Part shown: piece by piece, positions 44,438-52,175 of the stretch
Position numbering within the stretch: position 1 is the first letter of the stretch
How the letters are laid out: each line of letters opens with the position of its first letter
Origin: Mucilaginibacter rigui
GTDB lineage: Bacteria > Bacteroidota > Bacteroidia > Sphingobacteriales > Sphingobacteriaceae
Length of the DNA stretch: 64,000 nucleotides
Direction of reading: 5' to 3'
NCBI RefSeq assembly: GCF_014773275.1
Contig: NZ_JACWMW010000002.1
Coordinates: 868,001 to 932,000 of the forward strand
Translations under genes and position numbers: made by a program
Notes under the pieces: generated by a model
Told to the model about the DNA's origin: nothing
Seen by the model: only the letters and a program-made list of their open reading frames with translations
Databases searched by the model: none

Positions 44438-45382
44438 TTAAGGGATTTTAATCAGCCCTAAATCAGCCCCTATGTCCAGGTAAAGTTTCGAAAATGGACG
44501 TTTATGAAGATCTTCTTCGAGGGAAAAATTACCCAATATCATACGATCGATTTCCTCATCACTAAATTCAAAATCTTCAAAATCTTGCAGTATTTTGCGA
44601 TATGTTTCTACATACTTCACCTTGCTTTTCAATATGAGCTCAAGCACATGATCGGAATGCTGCAGATAGAGTTTATCTAATTTAAAAATTGTCAAATGGC
44701 CATCCAATCTATACAAGAAATTAACTTCAACGCCATATTTATTCCCTAAAGGATTTACAACACTAATGTTTTTGATTTTGTAGCTGAATTTGAAATCACT
44801 GTGCTTTAATAAATATGGGTTTACCAAGTCAAATTTAATTGGGTCATTTTGATCCTTAGCTCCGAAACCATTGCAAGTTTGACAGCTTGGAATTAGGTTG
44901 TAGTAAGATACGGCGAAAATTGGGTATTTGCTGGTTGGGTAAAAATGGTCGATTTGTGGTTTAATAGCTCCCTGTTCCGACAGATAATAGATATAATTTC
45001 TATTGCAATAAGGGCAAGTATCCACATTAACTCTTTTGATTAATTTAAGCTTATCCATGTTTTTATATGCATGAGCTAAAAAAAGATTTCTGAGAATGAG
45101 ATTAGCGGGGGAATTATTTACAAAGAACGTGTTATTGCCTTGTTTTAACGCCTCATAGATCCCTCGTAGTGCCTCCGGTTTTGCAGTAACCAATTGAGTT
45201 ATTTGATTTGGATCATTTTCTAAGCTCTGTATATATGCTTTTAGCTTACCCGTAGCGTAATACTTTTTTTGTTTATGCGTAATGCCGTTCTTTAAAATTC
45301 CGGGAATTCGATTCAAAATCAACTGACGTACATCTGCTAAGTGCAAAAGGCATTCGGCGTCGTTATAATTAAGCTTGATCAT
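44438..45382 (-). CDS. ptuB: PtuB-like HNH endonuclease of a Septu-type system
   Basis: 314 residues. The zinc/HNH unit is clear: C123 and C126 in 'DTCPYCNRNY', the D145-H146 pair in 'QIDHFYPTSKYP', N162 in 'YYNLIPSCQTCN', with C167 and C170 as the second CxxC. The start overlaps the ATPase gene by 14 bases. An ATPase/HNH pair of this order is the Septu anti-phage arrangement, in which the HNH protein degrades nucleic acid when released by the ATPase. Its stop lies 4 bases from the convergent dnaE2 stop, with no room for a terminator. Confidence 0.8.
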   Translation of the reverse strand: MIKLNYNDAECLLHLADVRQLILNRIPGILKNGITHKQKKYYATGKLKAYIQSLENDPNQITQLVTAKPEALRGIYEALKQGNNTFFVNNSPANLILRNLFLAHAYKNMDKLKLIKRVNVDTCPYCNRNYIYYLSEQGAIKPQIDHFYPTSKYPIFAVSYYNLIPSCQTCNGFGAKDQNDPIKFDLVNPYLLKHSDFKFSYKIKNISVVNPLGNKYGVEVNFLYRLDGHLTIFKLDKLYLQHSDHVLELILKSKVKYVETYRKILQDFEDFEFSDEEIDRMILGNFSLEEDLHKRPFSKLYLDIGADLGLIKIP

Positions 45383-47309
45383 AACCTAACCGTTTTAATT
45401 CATTTTTAAGTTCTTCAATTCTTTTTTGTTTATCATATTTCTGAAAAAACATCTCCATTAGCTTCTCCCTTAGAAAAGGCTCACTTATTAAGTTGATTAT
45501 CATCAGTAAATCCTTTTCCGTGTAATAGTCAGCCAATGAATTATTATTTAACTGATTGATTACCCGCTGAATTTTATTTTGTGCGAACTCGCCCATCGCA
45601 CCCTTAGATAAGAAAAAGTTTTTTGCAAGCAAATCGTGGATATTTGCACCGAATGTTTTCAGGCTTTTTATTTCTTTTATGGGCTGACCATGGTCATCTA
45701 AAAACAAAATATTCTCATTTGGTATGTCTGATAGTATAAATGGGGAGTGGGTAACAAAACATAAGTTTATACCTAAGATCCTTTTGATATTCAAACCGGA
45801 TAGGCTGTTTATAATTCTACTGACATACTCCCTTTGCATTTCCGGATGAAAATAGAGTTCAACCTCTTCTAAAATTACGTTTACGTATTTATAACTCGAC
45901 CTCCGTTTTGTTGGTGTGATCGATTCAAGATTGATGAGGTGATATAATACTGTACTTACAGAATAGATTAATTGCTTTTCTCCCGAACTTAATTTTCGGA
46001 ATGAGATTACCTTGTTCGGCGGTTCTTTTAATTCGAGCATTATCTCCGTATCGAATATTGGTGGCGGGATATACAAAACAGTATCAATATAACGCCTTTT
46101 ATGATCTTTCCTCAAGTTTAACATAATCTTAGACAGACGGTCTATTGAAATTTCCTGAGTTTCAAGGGGAATATGCTCGAACCGCAGGAAGTTTAATGTT
46201 TGTTTAAGCTTAAAAGTTATGTGGCTATCGTCAGCAATAAGGCGAGCTATAAAATCCCCAATGGTACTCGAGTAAAATTGTGTCGCATACCTATCCAAGA
46301 ATTCATAGTAATCGGCATATTTCACACAGATGCTGACTAATTTATAAATGATGTAATCAAGGGCTATTTTATACTTCTCTCTATTTAATCTATGGTAGTT
46401 AAATAGGTAGGTTTTATTAAGCATTTCAAGAAGTAATTCACGCTGCGGTTCGAATGAGCTTATACGGACTTCTTCGGTAATATCATTATCCTTATATTCA
46501 TTTTTGTAAATAGTTTGTTTTTCTTTACTTGGCTTAAGGGATAGTTTAAGGCTGTGCGCCCGGTGTTTTGATGTCAGATCCCGATAGCTAAAATCGTTAT
46601 TTTGAAAAGGGGAAATTAAATTTGAGATTAATCGCGCCCGTACAAGGACGTTCTCCGAATTAATATCAATATTTCCGTTTGTTCTTAATGGATTTATCAC
46701 TAAAGGTGTCTGATAGCCATCATTTTTATGAAATAGTCCATCTAGCCAGTTTATTTCATCTTCAAAATCATCAACATTGTAAGCATAATGGGAATAGTTT
46801 ACTGCAATGTTGTAAAAGAAATCTTGTAATTGAACCGGCGTCCCTTTACCACGTTTAATCCTGCCGTTTATATAATAGGGGTGAAGCCGACAGTTTCCAT
46901 CATTGATGCTAACTTTGTAAAAGCTATTTGTTTGGAAGTATATGGCAATATTTAAGCCTTTGATTGTTTCCAACCCGTCATAGTCATTAACAGTTTGTTG
47001 GGCAATGTTATTTATGGCCCGAAAAAGTAATTCAATTAACGTGCTTTTGCCGGAGCCGTTTTTTCCTACAATGGCGGAGATATTCAGAACGGTTTGGTTA
47101 TTTTTCTTACGGCCATCGTCGTAAAAGCGGTCAGGAACCAGGTTCTCGACAGAAATACTATCGTTTTTCCTATCAATTGAGTAGTTGTTGTAGAAGTGAT
47201 AGATTTCATTTTCGGATAGAATCTTCGTGTATTTTTCATCACAACCGGGCAAAATACGGATAGCAATTAATTTAAAACCGCTATGGGAAAAATCCACTAA
47301 TTGATTCAT
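45369..47309 (-). CDS. ptuA: PtuA-like AAA/ABC-type ATPase of a Septu-type system
   Basis: 646 residues with the split ABC-type ATPase layout: Walker A 'VGKNGSGKST' (81-90) and, far downstream, the signature-like 'RKLSSGEKQLIYSVSTVLYH', Walker B 'YVNVILEEVELYFHPEMQRE' and H-loop 'NLCFVTHSPFILSD'. The long helical insert (about 150-420) would form a coiled-coil or sensing part. The protein is somewhat longer than many PtuA. With the overlapping HNH gene it forms a Septu-like defence pair; other AAA-HNH systems (including retron-linked ones) use similar parts, but no reverse transcriptase is nearby. Confidence 0.8.
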   Translation of the reverse strand: MNQLVDFSHSGFKLIAIRILPGCDEKYTKILSENEIYHFYNNYSIDRKNDSISVENLVPDRFYDDGRKKNNQTVLNISAIVGKNGSGKSTLIELLFRAINNIAQQTVNDYDGLETIKGLNIAIYFQTNSFYKVSINDGNCRLHPYYINGRIKRGKGTPVQLQDFFYNIAVNYSHYAYNVDDFEDEINWLDGLFHKNDGYQTPLVINPLRTNGNIDINSENVLVRARLISNLISPFQNNDFSYRDLTSKHRAHSLKLSLKPSKEKQTIYKNEYKDNDITEEVRISSFEPQRELLLEMLNKTYLFNYHRLNREKYKIALDYIIYKLVSICVKYADYYEFLDRYATQFYSSTIGDFIARLIADDSHITFKLKQTLNFLRFEHIPLETQEISIDRLSKIMLNLRKDHKRRYIDTVLYIPPPIFDTEIMLELKEPPNKVISFRKLSSGEKQLIYSVSTVLYHLINLESITPTKRRSSYKYVNVILEEVELYFHPEMQREYVSRIINSLSGLNIKRILGINLCFVTHSPFILSDIPNENILFLDDHGQPIKEIKSLKTFGANIHDLLAKNFFLSKGAMGEFAQNKIQRVINQLNNNSLADYYTEKDLLMIINLISEPFLREKLMEMFFQKYDKQKRIEELKNELKRLGYDQA

Positions 47310-47350
47310 GTGATAAAGTTTTGTCCCTAAATGTATGAAAATAAATATCG

Positions 47351-47379
47351 AACACCTGTGGCGTCCAACCGCAGGTGTT
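47351..47379 (-). terminator. Hairpin between the SRAP gene and ptuA
   Basis: AACACCTGTGG (47351-47361) pairs with CCGCAGGTGTT (47369-47379) with one mismatch. Read on the - strand it follows the SRAP stop and leads into a T-rich stretch, so it probably ends that transcript. Confidence 0.55.
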
Positions 47380-47422
47380 TATCGATACCGGTCAAAACTT
47401 TACGATGTAATTAAAATAGTGG

Positions 47423-48295
47423 TTAAAATAATGAAATTTGTTGTTCACCTTGCGTATTGGAAGGGTTATCTATGGATAATTCTAACGCGGGCAAATCTGC
47501 ATAGGTAAACGGCTCGGTCGGGTCGAGCAAAGCCTGGAATTCTTTGGTGATGGTGCAAGCCGACATCAACTCTGTCGGGTATTGTGTGCTGGCAATTTCC
47601 TGAATCCGTTCATCGCTTAAACTATCAGACATCATCCATTCCCAGGCAAGATCATCGTTGAGAATGGTGGGCATACGCTCTTTAGAGTTATGCACCTGCT
47701 TCATTAAGTGATTTGCATTGGTGGTCGTGATGGCCAAAGTGTTTACATGCTCACCTGTTTCTTTATCGGTCCAGGGCTGCCAGATACCGGCCATAAAGAA
47801 GTAGTCATGTTCAGGTAGATTAATGTAATATGGGTATTTATCAGGCGTCTTCAAATTTTCACCTGTCTTTTTATGCTTACGGTAAATGTGTTGCCATTCA
47901 AAAAATCCGGTGGATAAAAGCAGGCAGCGACGTTCCCTGGCGGCTTCGGCAAACATGGATGTTTTGCCCCATTCATTAATAAATAGATTTTCATGTTTCG
48001 CATTCAGGGTTGTGTAGCCGGTTTTCCACTTACCGGTTTTTTCGTCTTTGTAGCCATTCCGGAAACGTAATACTTCTTCCCTGTTTTTTACATGAGGTGG
48101 TAGCAAGCCCCATTCCATCTGAACGATATCAAAGTTTGTGCGATCTTCGGTTGGGATTAAGACGGCAACAGGTGTTCCGTTAAAGCCGTTGATCACACCT
48201 TTATCCAAAAACGAGAACTTGCTGACCGCTTTTTCAAGCGATTTCAGCCTGATATATTCTGCCCTTGTAACCTTTTGTCCGTTGTAATAACACAT
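47423..48295 (-). CDS. yedK: SRAP (YedK/HMCES) protein that traps abasic sites in DNA
   Basis: SRAP proteins form a stable thiazolidine link to abasic sites in single-stranded DNA through Cys2. The 290-residue protein has all key residues: C2 (MCYYNG), N98 in 'TTLNAKHE', E133 in 'STGFFEWQHIYR' and H202 in 'VHNSKERMPTIL'. It is longer than E. coli YedK because of inserts around 75-95 and 140-155 and a tail. The tail ends GEQQISLF, resembling the sliding-clamp-binding peptide. Human HMCES likewise carries a C-terminal clamp (PCNA) motif. It is 3 bases after orf81, so they are co-transcribed. Confidence 0.93.
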   Translation of the reverse strand: MCYYNGQKVTRAEYIRLKSLEKAVSKFSFLDKGVINGFNGTPVAVLIPTEDRTNFDIVQMEWGLLPPHVKNREEVLRFRNGYKDEKTGKWKTGYTTLNAKHENLFINEWGKTSMFAEAARERRCLLLSTGFFEWQHIYRKHKKTGENLKTPDKYPYYINLPEHDYFFMAGIWQPWTDKETGEHVNTLAITTTNANHLMKQVHNSKERMPTILNDDLAWEWMMSDSLSDERIQEIASTQYPTELMSACTITKEFQALLDPTEPFTYADLPALELSIDNPSNTQGEQQISLF

Positions 48296-48298
48296 ATA

Positions 48299-48544
48299 CT
48301 ATTTTCTTTTACTTCTTATATATGCGGCAATTAGCTTGCCAGTTTCTTCCGCTTCCTTTTGACGCCCCTGCGGGATTGATGTCCAGAACTTTTTCTCCCG
48401 CCTGTCTTCCGCAATCGTGCTTGTTAATGCTTTCCTCCCGTCGCTGAACTGGATATAAAATACTCGTTTTTCCTGGATCTCGGCTTCTGTAACCTTTGTT
48501 GTGCCGTAATAGTCTATTTCAAAAGGCGGCTCAATCTCCCTCAT
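48299..48544 (-). CDS. DUF2442-like small protein (tentative)
   Basis: 81 residues: 'YYGTTKVTEAEIQEKRVFYI', 'QFSDGRKALTSTIAEDRREK', then a basic tail. The middle 'FYIQFSDGRKALTS' resembles small DUF2442-like domains, but the match is weak and the name should be read as a guess. It precedes the SRAP gene by 3 bases and is probably its operon partner. Confidence 0.5.
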   Translation of the reverse strand: MREIEPPFEIDYYGTTKVTEAEIQEKRVFYIQFSDGRKALTSTIAEDRREKKFWTSIPQGRQKEAEETGKLIAAYIRSKRK

Positions 48545-48567
48545 TTTTTAAAGTTATGATTTTAGCT

Positions 48568-49362
48568 TCATTTATTAAAGATCAAGGTAGGATCATATCC
48601 GATATTTTGAATGAGCTGGTCAAAGCTTACTTCTCTTGATTTCAGAATGGCCCGTTTTTCATCGGCCAGGTTCGGCATCCAGTAACACAGGCGTATGGTG
48701 CCGCCGACTGATCCGTCATAATATTGGATAATTTTATAATAGTACGATGGAACGGTATTACTTATCGTGCCTTTAGTATACACTTGCTGACTGCCGGACG
48801 TACCGCACCAGATCAGTACGCTGTCCGTAACGGCATCCGTTTTATACCCTGTCAATTTCCTGCATAATTCTTCAGTGGCCAATTCCGTACCGATATTTTG
48901 GCCCTGGAACTCCATGGCGGCATTGAAGGTGTAAGTGTCTGAGAGGATCGCGGCATCGGCGGACCAGGCGAGCAGGATCCACGGCTGGCAATGGCCTTTG
49001 GCTATCATTTCTGAAGAATTGGGTTTGCCGATCAGGCGGTTGGCTTCCCTGTAAACTTTTGTTTCGTCGGGCTGGCCATAGGCGGCATGCCAAGCAGCGT
49101 AAACGCCCGACCTTGGCAGATCAAGCGCTTCCTGCTCCAGGCGGTGCGCTTTGGTATAAATATAGAATGTCAGTACGGGGGTATGGTGCAGGGTATCCGC
49201 AATGGACTTGAAAAAAGGGTTTACCCACAATTTGCAGGAAGCGCAATGATCTGATTTCTGCGTAGGATATTTTTTATAGAGTGCTTTTACATATGCGGTA
49301 TTAGGTACCTGGGCACTTAGGAAGAGAGGAGTAAGGAATAGTAAGGTAATTAAGCGCTTCAT
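48568..49362 (-). CDS. Exported protein resembling DNA/RNA non-specific endonucleases
   Basis: 264 residues with a signal peptide (MKRLITLLFLTPLFLSAQ). A CxxC pair ('SDHCASCKLWVNPFF') follows. The central part 'AKGHCQPWILLAWSADAAIL' and 'SDTYTFNAAMEFQGQNIGTE' has the layout of the beta-beta-alpha-metal nuclease site (GH-x2-P, then a Tyr/Asn/Gln/Asn stretch), but the usual Asp-Arg before GH is Ala-Lys. 'SVLIWCGTSG' and 'YYKIIQYY' match the C-terminal half of such enzymes. It would act in the periplasm or outside the cell. The nuclease call is tentative. Confidence 0.55.
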   Translation of the reverse strand: MKRLITLLFLTPLFLSAQVPNTAYVKALYKKYPTQKSDHCASCKLWVNPFFKSIADTLHHTPVLTFYIYTKAHRLEQEALDLPRSGVYAAWHAAYGQPDETKVYREANRLIGKPNSSEMIAKGHCQPWILLAWSADAAILSDTYTFNAAMEFQGQNIGTELATEELCRKLTGYKTDAVTDSVLIWCGTSGSQQVYTKGTISNTVPSYYYKIIQYYDGSVGGTIRLCYWMPNLADEKRAILKSREVSFDQLIQNIGYDPTLIFNK

Positions 49363-49431
49363 CAGGGAAATTAATATCCTAATGTAATAAATTGTAAACC
49401 AATTACTCGCTGTCTTTGAATAGTCTCGGAT

Positions 49432-49902
49432 CTAACGCCGTTGGGAGCGGCTGTTTTGTTGTTTGGCAATATTCTCTTCGATGAATGCCGGAAGGAAAGT
49501 TTCCGCTAAGGGAGTAATTCCAGCCTTGATATATTGCCGGATAGGATGTTCCTGAAGGAACTCTTCGTCGTTAAACCCGACCTTTCGGGCGGCAGCAACC
49601 GGGTCGAGTATCAGCTCTGGCGGCAGGGCTACGAGAACCACGTGTTCAGGAACCTCGGTTATTTCATCTTTCAGTTCCCATGGGGTATGCTCCTTTGTGT
49701 GGTAAAAAAACAGACGGTCATCGCTGTCAGGTGCTGTTTCCATATCAGAGATATCTATCCGGTTCCATGGCGCTTGTGTTTCGCGGAGCTCATCTAAGCG
49801 TATGTCAATGGTAAAGTCAGTTCCGTTGATATCGATGTGCGGGAGCTTGCCGGCAAGCCGCCAGGCGATTAACTCCACTTGTGAAAGTTGTTGTTGTTCC
49901 AT
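49432..49902 (-). CDS. Unknown acidic protein of the element
   Basis: The ATG at 49902 (MEQQQLSQVELIAWRLAGKL) is preferred; the upstream extension to 49983 would run into the terminator. 156 residues, acidic, no membrane segment: 'TDFTIDIRLDELRETQAPWN', 'EHTPWELKDEITEVPEHVVL', then 'AAARKVGFNDEEFLQEHPIR' and a Gln/Arg-rich end. No family recognised. Confidence 0.6.
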   Translation of the reverse strand: MEQQQLSQVELIAWRLAGKLPHIDINGTDFTIDIRLDELRETQAPWNRIDISDMETAPDSDDRLFFYHTKEHTPWELKDEITEVPEHVVLVALPPELILDPVAAARKVGFNDEEFLQEHPIRQYIKAGITPLAETFLPAFIEENIAKQQNSRSQRR

Positions 49903-49967
49903 GATGAAAGTTGGAGAGTAAAAGAGGGCAAGCTGACGTTGCCCGGTGGGGTAAAGGCCGGTAAAAA

Positions 49968-50001
49968 AAAATCCCCTGAGCAATCGCTGCCAGGGGATTT
50001 T
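49968..50001 (-). terminator. Terminator closing the conjugation operon
   Basis: AAAATCCCCTG (49968-49978) pairs with CAGGGGATTTT (49991-50001). On the - strand the stem is followed by nine T, a strong intrinsic terminator 74 bases after the last small membrane-protein gene. Confidence 0.85.
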
Positions 50002-50075
50002 AACCTAAACCTTATCACAAATGCGGGCGGGTTGCCCACAGAATTAGTATAACGTTAAATATGTTAATTTAATAT

Positions 50076-50306
50076 TCAGCGGCGCAGCGAACCGCGTGTT
50101 TTTGAGCGCATATAGTCGTTAAACAACCGCTCCTGAAACCGTTTCGCCGCGTCCTTTTTTGATCTCCTGCTGTAACCCCATAGAAAAAGCGCCCAAATCC
50201 CGAATGCGACTGCAAAAAGCGGGAAGGGATTTTTCGCACCCAGCGCGCCAAAGAACGCGAAGGTGGAGATGAAGCAGGTAGCGATAAAATAAGCTGTCGT
50301 TTTCAT
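50076..50306 (-). CDS. Small two-helix membrane protein
   Basis: 76 residues. Two transmembrane helices, 'TAYFIATCFISTFAFFGAL' and 'LFAVAFGIWALFLWGY', are followed by a basic cytoplasmic tail ('RRSKKDAAKRFQERLF'). It is the last gene before the terminator of the conjugation operon. A structural or accessory transfer role is possible; nothing more specific is seen. Confidence 0.65.
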   Translation of the reverse strand: MKTTAYFIATCFISTFAFFGALGAKNPFPLFAVAFGIWALFLWGYSRRSKKDAAKRFQERLFNDYMRSKTRGSLRR

Positions 50307-50360
50307 AGTTGATTAATACTTAAATTTACTAAACGCTTTAGTATAATGCAAGCATTTGCG

Positions 50361-50819
50361 TTAATTTATTTCGTAAATATTGTTGTTTTTGCGCGCTTCC
50401 TGCACGTGTTCCCTAATGATTTCGATAAGGTCGGATTCCGGTATGCCAAATAAAACCAATACCGGATTTTCAGCGTCCGTGCTTTTCAGGATGACGTTCA
50501 TCAGCCCTATCATTTGCAGTAGTAACGGGCGGGTGACTACGTAATCTTTGATACGGTACATCTCTAAAAAATCCGTCCGTTTAAAAAAAATCCCCTGACC
50601 GCTTTTTATTTCCGAAGGCGTTATCAGGTAGGAAAAGCTGCGGATATACAATAGCCTGTACCATGCACAGCCGAGCACACCGAAACTGAAGAACATGAAG
50701 TATGGCGACAAGTACCACGCCAGCAAAAGAAAGATAAGTGCCAATAATACAAGCGGCAGTATTTTCAGGAAGGCGAATCCGATTGCCGGCCTGAGCAGGA
50801 TTTCATTGTTGTTGATCAT
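50361..50819 (-). CDS. Membrane protein with bacterial PH-like domain
   Basis: 152 residues. A hydrophobic hairpin ('FLKILPLVLLALIFLLLAWY', 'YFMFFSFGVLGCAWYRLLYI') is followed by a PH-like beta domain ('SYLITPSEIKSGQGIFFKRT', 'DFLEMYRIKDYVVTRPLLLQ'), the layout of the YdbS/bPH_2 group. It overlaps the next upstream gene by 17 bases. Role in the element unknown. Confidence 0.75.
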   Translation of the reverse strand: MINNNEILLRPAIGFAFLKILPLVLLALIFLLLAWYLSPYFMFFSFGVLGCAWYRLLYIRSFSYLITPSEIKSGQGIFFKRTDFLEMYRIKDYVVTRPLLLQMIGLMNVILKSTDAENPVLVLFGIPESDLIEIIREHVQEARKNNNIYEIN

Positions 50820-51396
50820 AAATTAATTGGTCTAAAAATGTGTTATGGCCGGCTGGTTTCCGTGTGCGGATACCCGTCCTGATCCCTGCGGCTTTTTCAA
50901 AAGCGTTCAGGCTGACGACTTCCGGCAGGAACCCAAGTGCCAGTTGGCCGAGATGTAGATGTACCTTTCCCCGTTGCCAGGCTGCCCGGACTGCTTTCTT
51001 CCTGATGCCCGATGCCACGATGATGTCGGTTAATTTGCCGGGCAGGTCGTTACTGAAGACGAGTGTTATTTTTCTTTTTTGACAGTAGGCGCTTATCCAT
51101 TGGATCTGCCGCGGGTGCGGCAGGTTACCGATGGCAATAAAGGACATGACGGCGTTTGGGGGATGTCGCCATGCGTTTAGCGTCATATAGGCGACAGCCT
51201 CCATCGCGCTGGAGGTTATGATGAGTTCTGTCGCCGGGTAGCTGCCTGCCATCCACAGATCCGGGGTGGTCGGGACACGGTGAAACCCCTCGCCAAATAA
51301 TTCTTGTTCATCACCAAAATCAAAGCAAAGATCAGCAGTGCCGAAGTAAGCTTGCAGTTCCGGAGGGACGCCGAGCTTTGACAGATGGCTATCCAT
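50803..51396 (-). CDS. TOPRIM-like protein of the element (tentative)
   Basis: 197 residues. 'TELIITSSAMEAVAYMTL' resembles the first strand and helix of a TOPRIM fold ('E-S-x-x-D-A'), and 'KITLVFSNDLPGKLTDII' resembles the DxDxxG strand with only one acid left ('SNDLPG'). The pattern suggests a degenerate primase-type TOPRIM domain as found in plasmid and ICE proteins, but catalytic residues are largely missing. It overlaps neighbours on both sides (1 and 17 bases), so it is translated as part of the operon. Confidence 0.45.
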   Translation of the reverse strand: MDSHLSKLGVPPELQAYFGTADLCFDFGDEQELFGEGFHRVPTTPDLWMAGSYPATELIITSSAMEAVAYMTLNAWRHPPNAVMSFIAIGNLPHPRQIQWISAYCQKRKITLVFSNDLPGKLTDIIVASGIRKKAVRAAWQRGKVHLHLGQLALGFLPEVVSLNAFEKAAGIRTGIRTRKPAGHNTFLDQLIYDQQQ

Positions 51397-52172
51397 TAAC
51401 GGGAAGTACGGCCCCTTCCCTGAAATTGAATATGCTCATTATTGACCACAGGCCGATCATTCTCGAGGTCTGTTACAGCATTATGATAACCCGGGCTTAA
51501 AAAAGCTGCTTCGTCCGGATCGTGCTCTTGCCCGAAAGCTGCATGCAGTCCGCGATAAAGCATATAGGATAGGCCGCCATCGATCAGTATAGAAGCCACA
51601 AGGGCCAGGCGGTTTGACTGAATCCCGTTTACATCCGTTCCTGAATAATTGAGTATGGTGCCGTCCGCCAGTTTAACCTCCTTACCCTTCCTGTAAGCTT
51701 CCTTTTGAGCGGGGGTAAGAAATTCGCTGTTCACCATATCCGGCACCAATATCTTCTCGGTGTCCGAGACAATGAATTCCCTTGTTTCGGGATCGTATTC
51801 GACCAATAATTCCTGCGGGTTTCCTTTACCGTCTTTCGTCACTTTCAGCAGGCTGGCCACTTCTCCCTTTTCCAGCTGCCGGGCTTCGTTGACGTCAAGA
51901 AAATCAGGTGTTGCCGGTTTACGGTAGATAGGATGTATCAGGAGTTCGGTTTTGCCCTGTTCGTTTCTGCGAAGGGAAACCTTCGCGTCGATCGATTTAA
52001 CCTTGATATTTTCTGTCTCCAAATTTTCGAGGTGGATCAATTCTGTCCTCCGACCTGAAAGCAGCGCTTTCAGGTCGGTTACATTCAGTAGGAGTTGGCC
52101 CCTTGAGGCGAGGCCTATGGTTTCCAATTCTTTCATTGGAAGCTCATGTTCTTTGAAGTTGATCAGGTTCAT
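51396..52172 (-). CDS. DUF3945/DUF4099-like conjugative-element protein
   Basis: 258 residues. The parts 'LASRGQLLLNVTDLKALLSG' and 'RKPATPDFLDVNEARQLEKG' and, later, 'VPDMVNSEFLTPAQKEAYRK' plus 'GKEVKLADGTILNYSG' match proteins of the DUF4099/DUF3945 type that recur in Bacteroidetes conjugative transposons. The C-terminal region has a possible hydrophobic helix ('ALVASILIDGGLSYMLY'). Function unknown. It starts 3 bases after the ArdC stop. Confidence 0.75.
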   Translation of the reverse strand: MNLINFKEHELPMKELETIGLASRGQLLLNVTDLKALLSGRRTELIHLENLETENIKVKSIDAKVSLRRNEQGKTELLIHPIYRKPATPDFLDVNEARQLEKGEVASLLKVTKDGKGNPQELLVEYDPETREFIVSDTEKILVPDMVNSEFLTPAQKEAYRKGKEVKLADGTILNYSGTDVNGIQSNRLALVASILIDGGLSYMLYRGLHAAFGQEHDPDEAAFLSPGYHNAVTDLENDRPVVNNEHIQFQGRGRTSR

Positions 52173-52175
52173 CGT

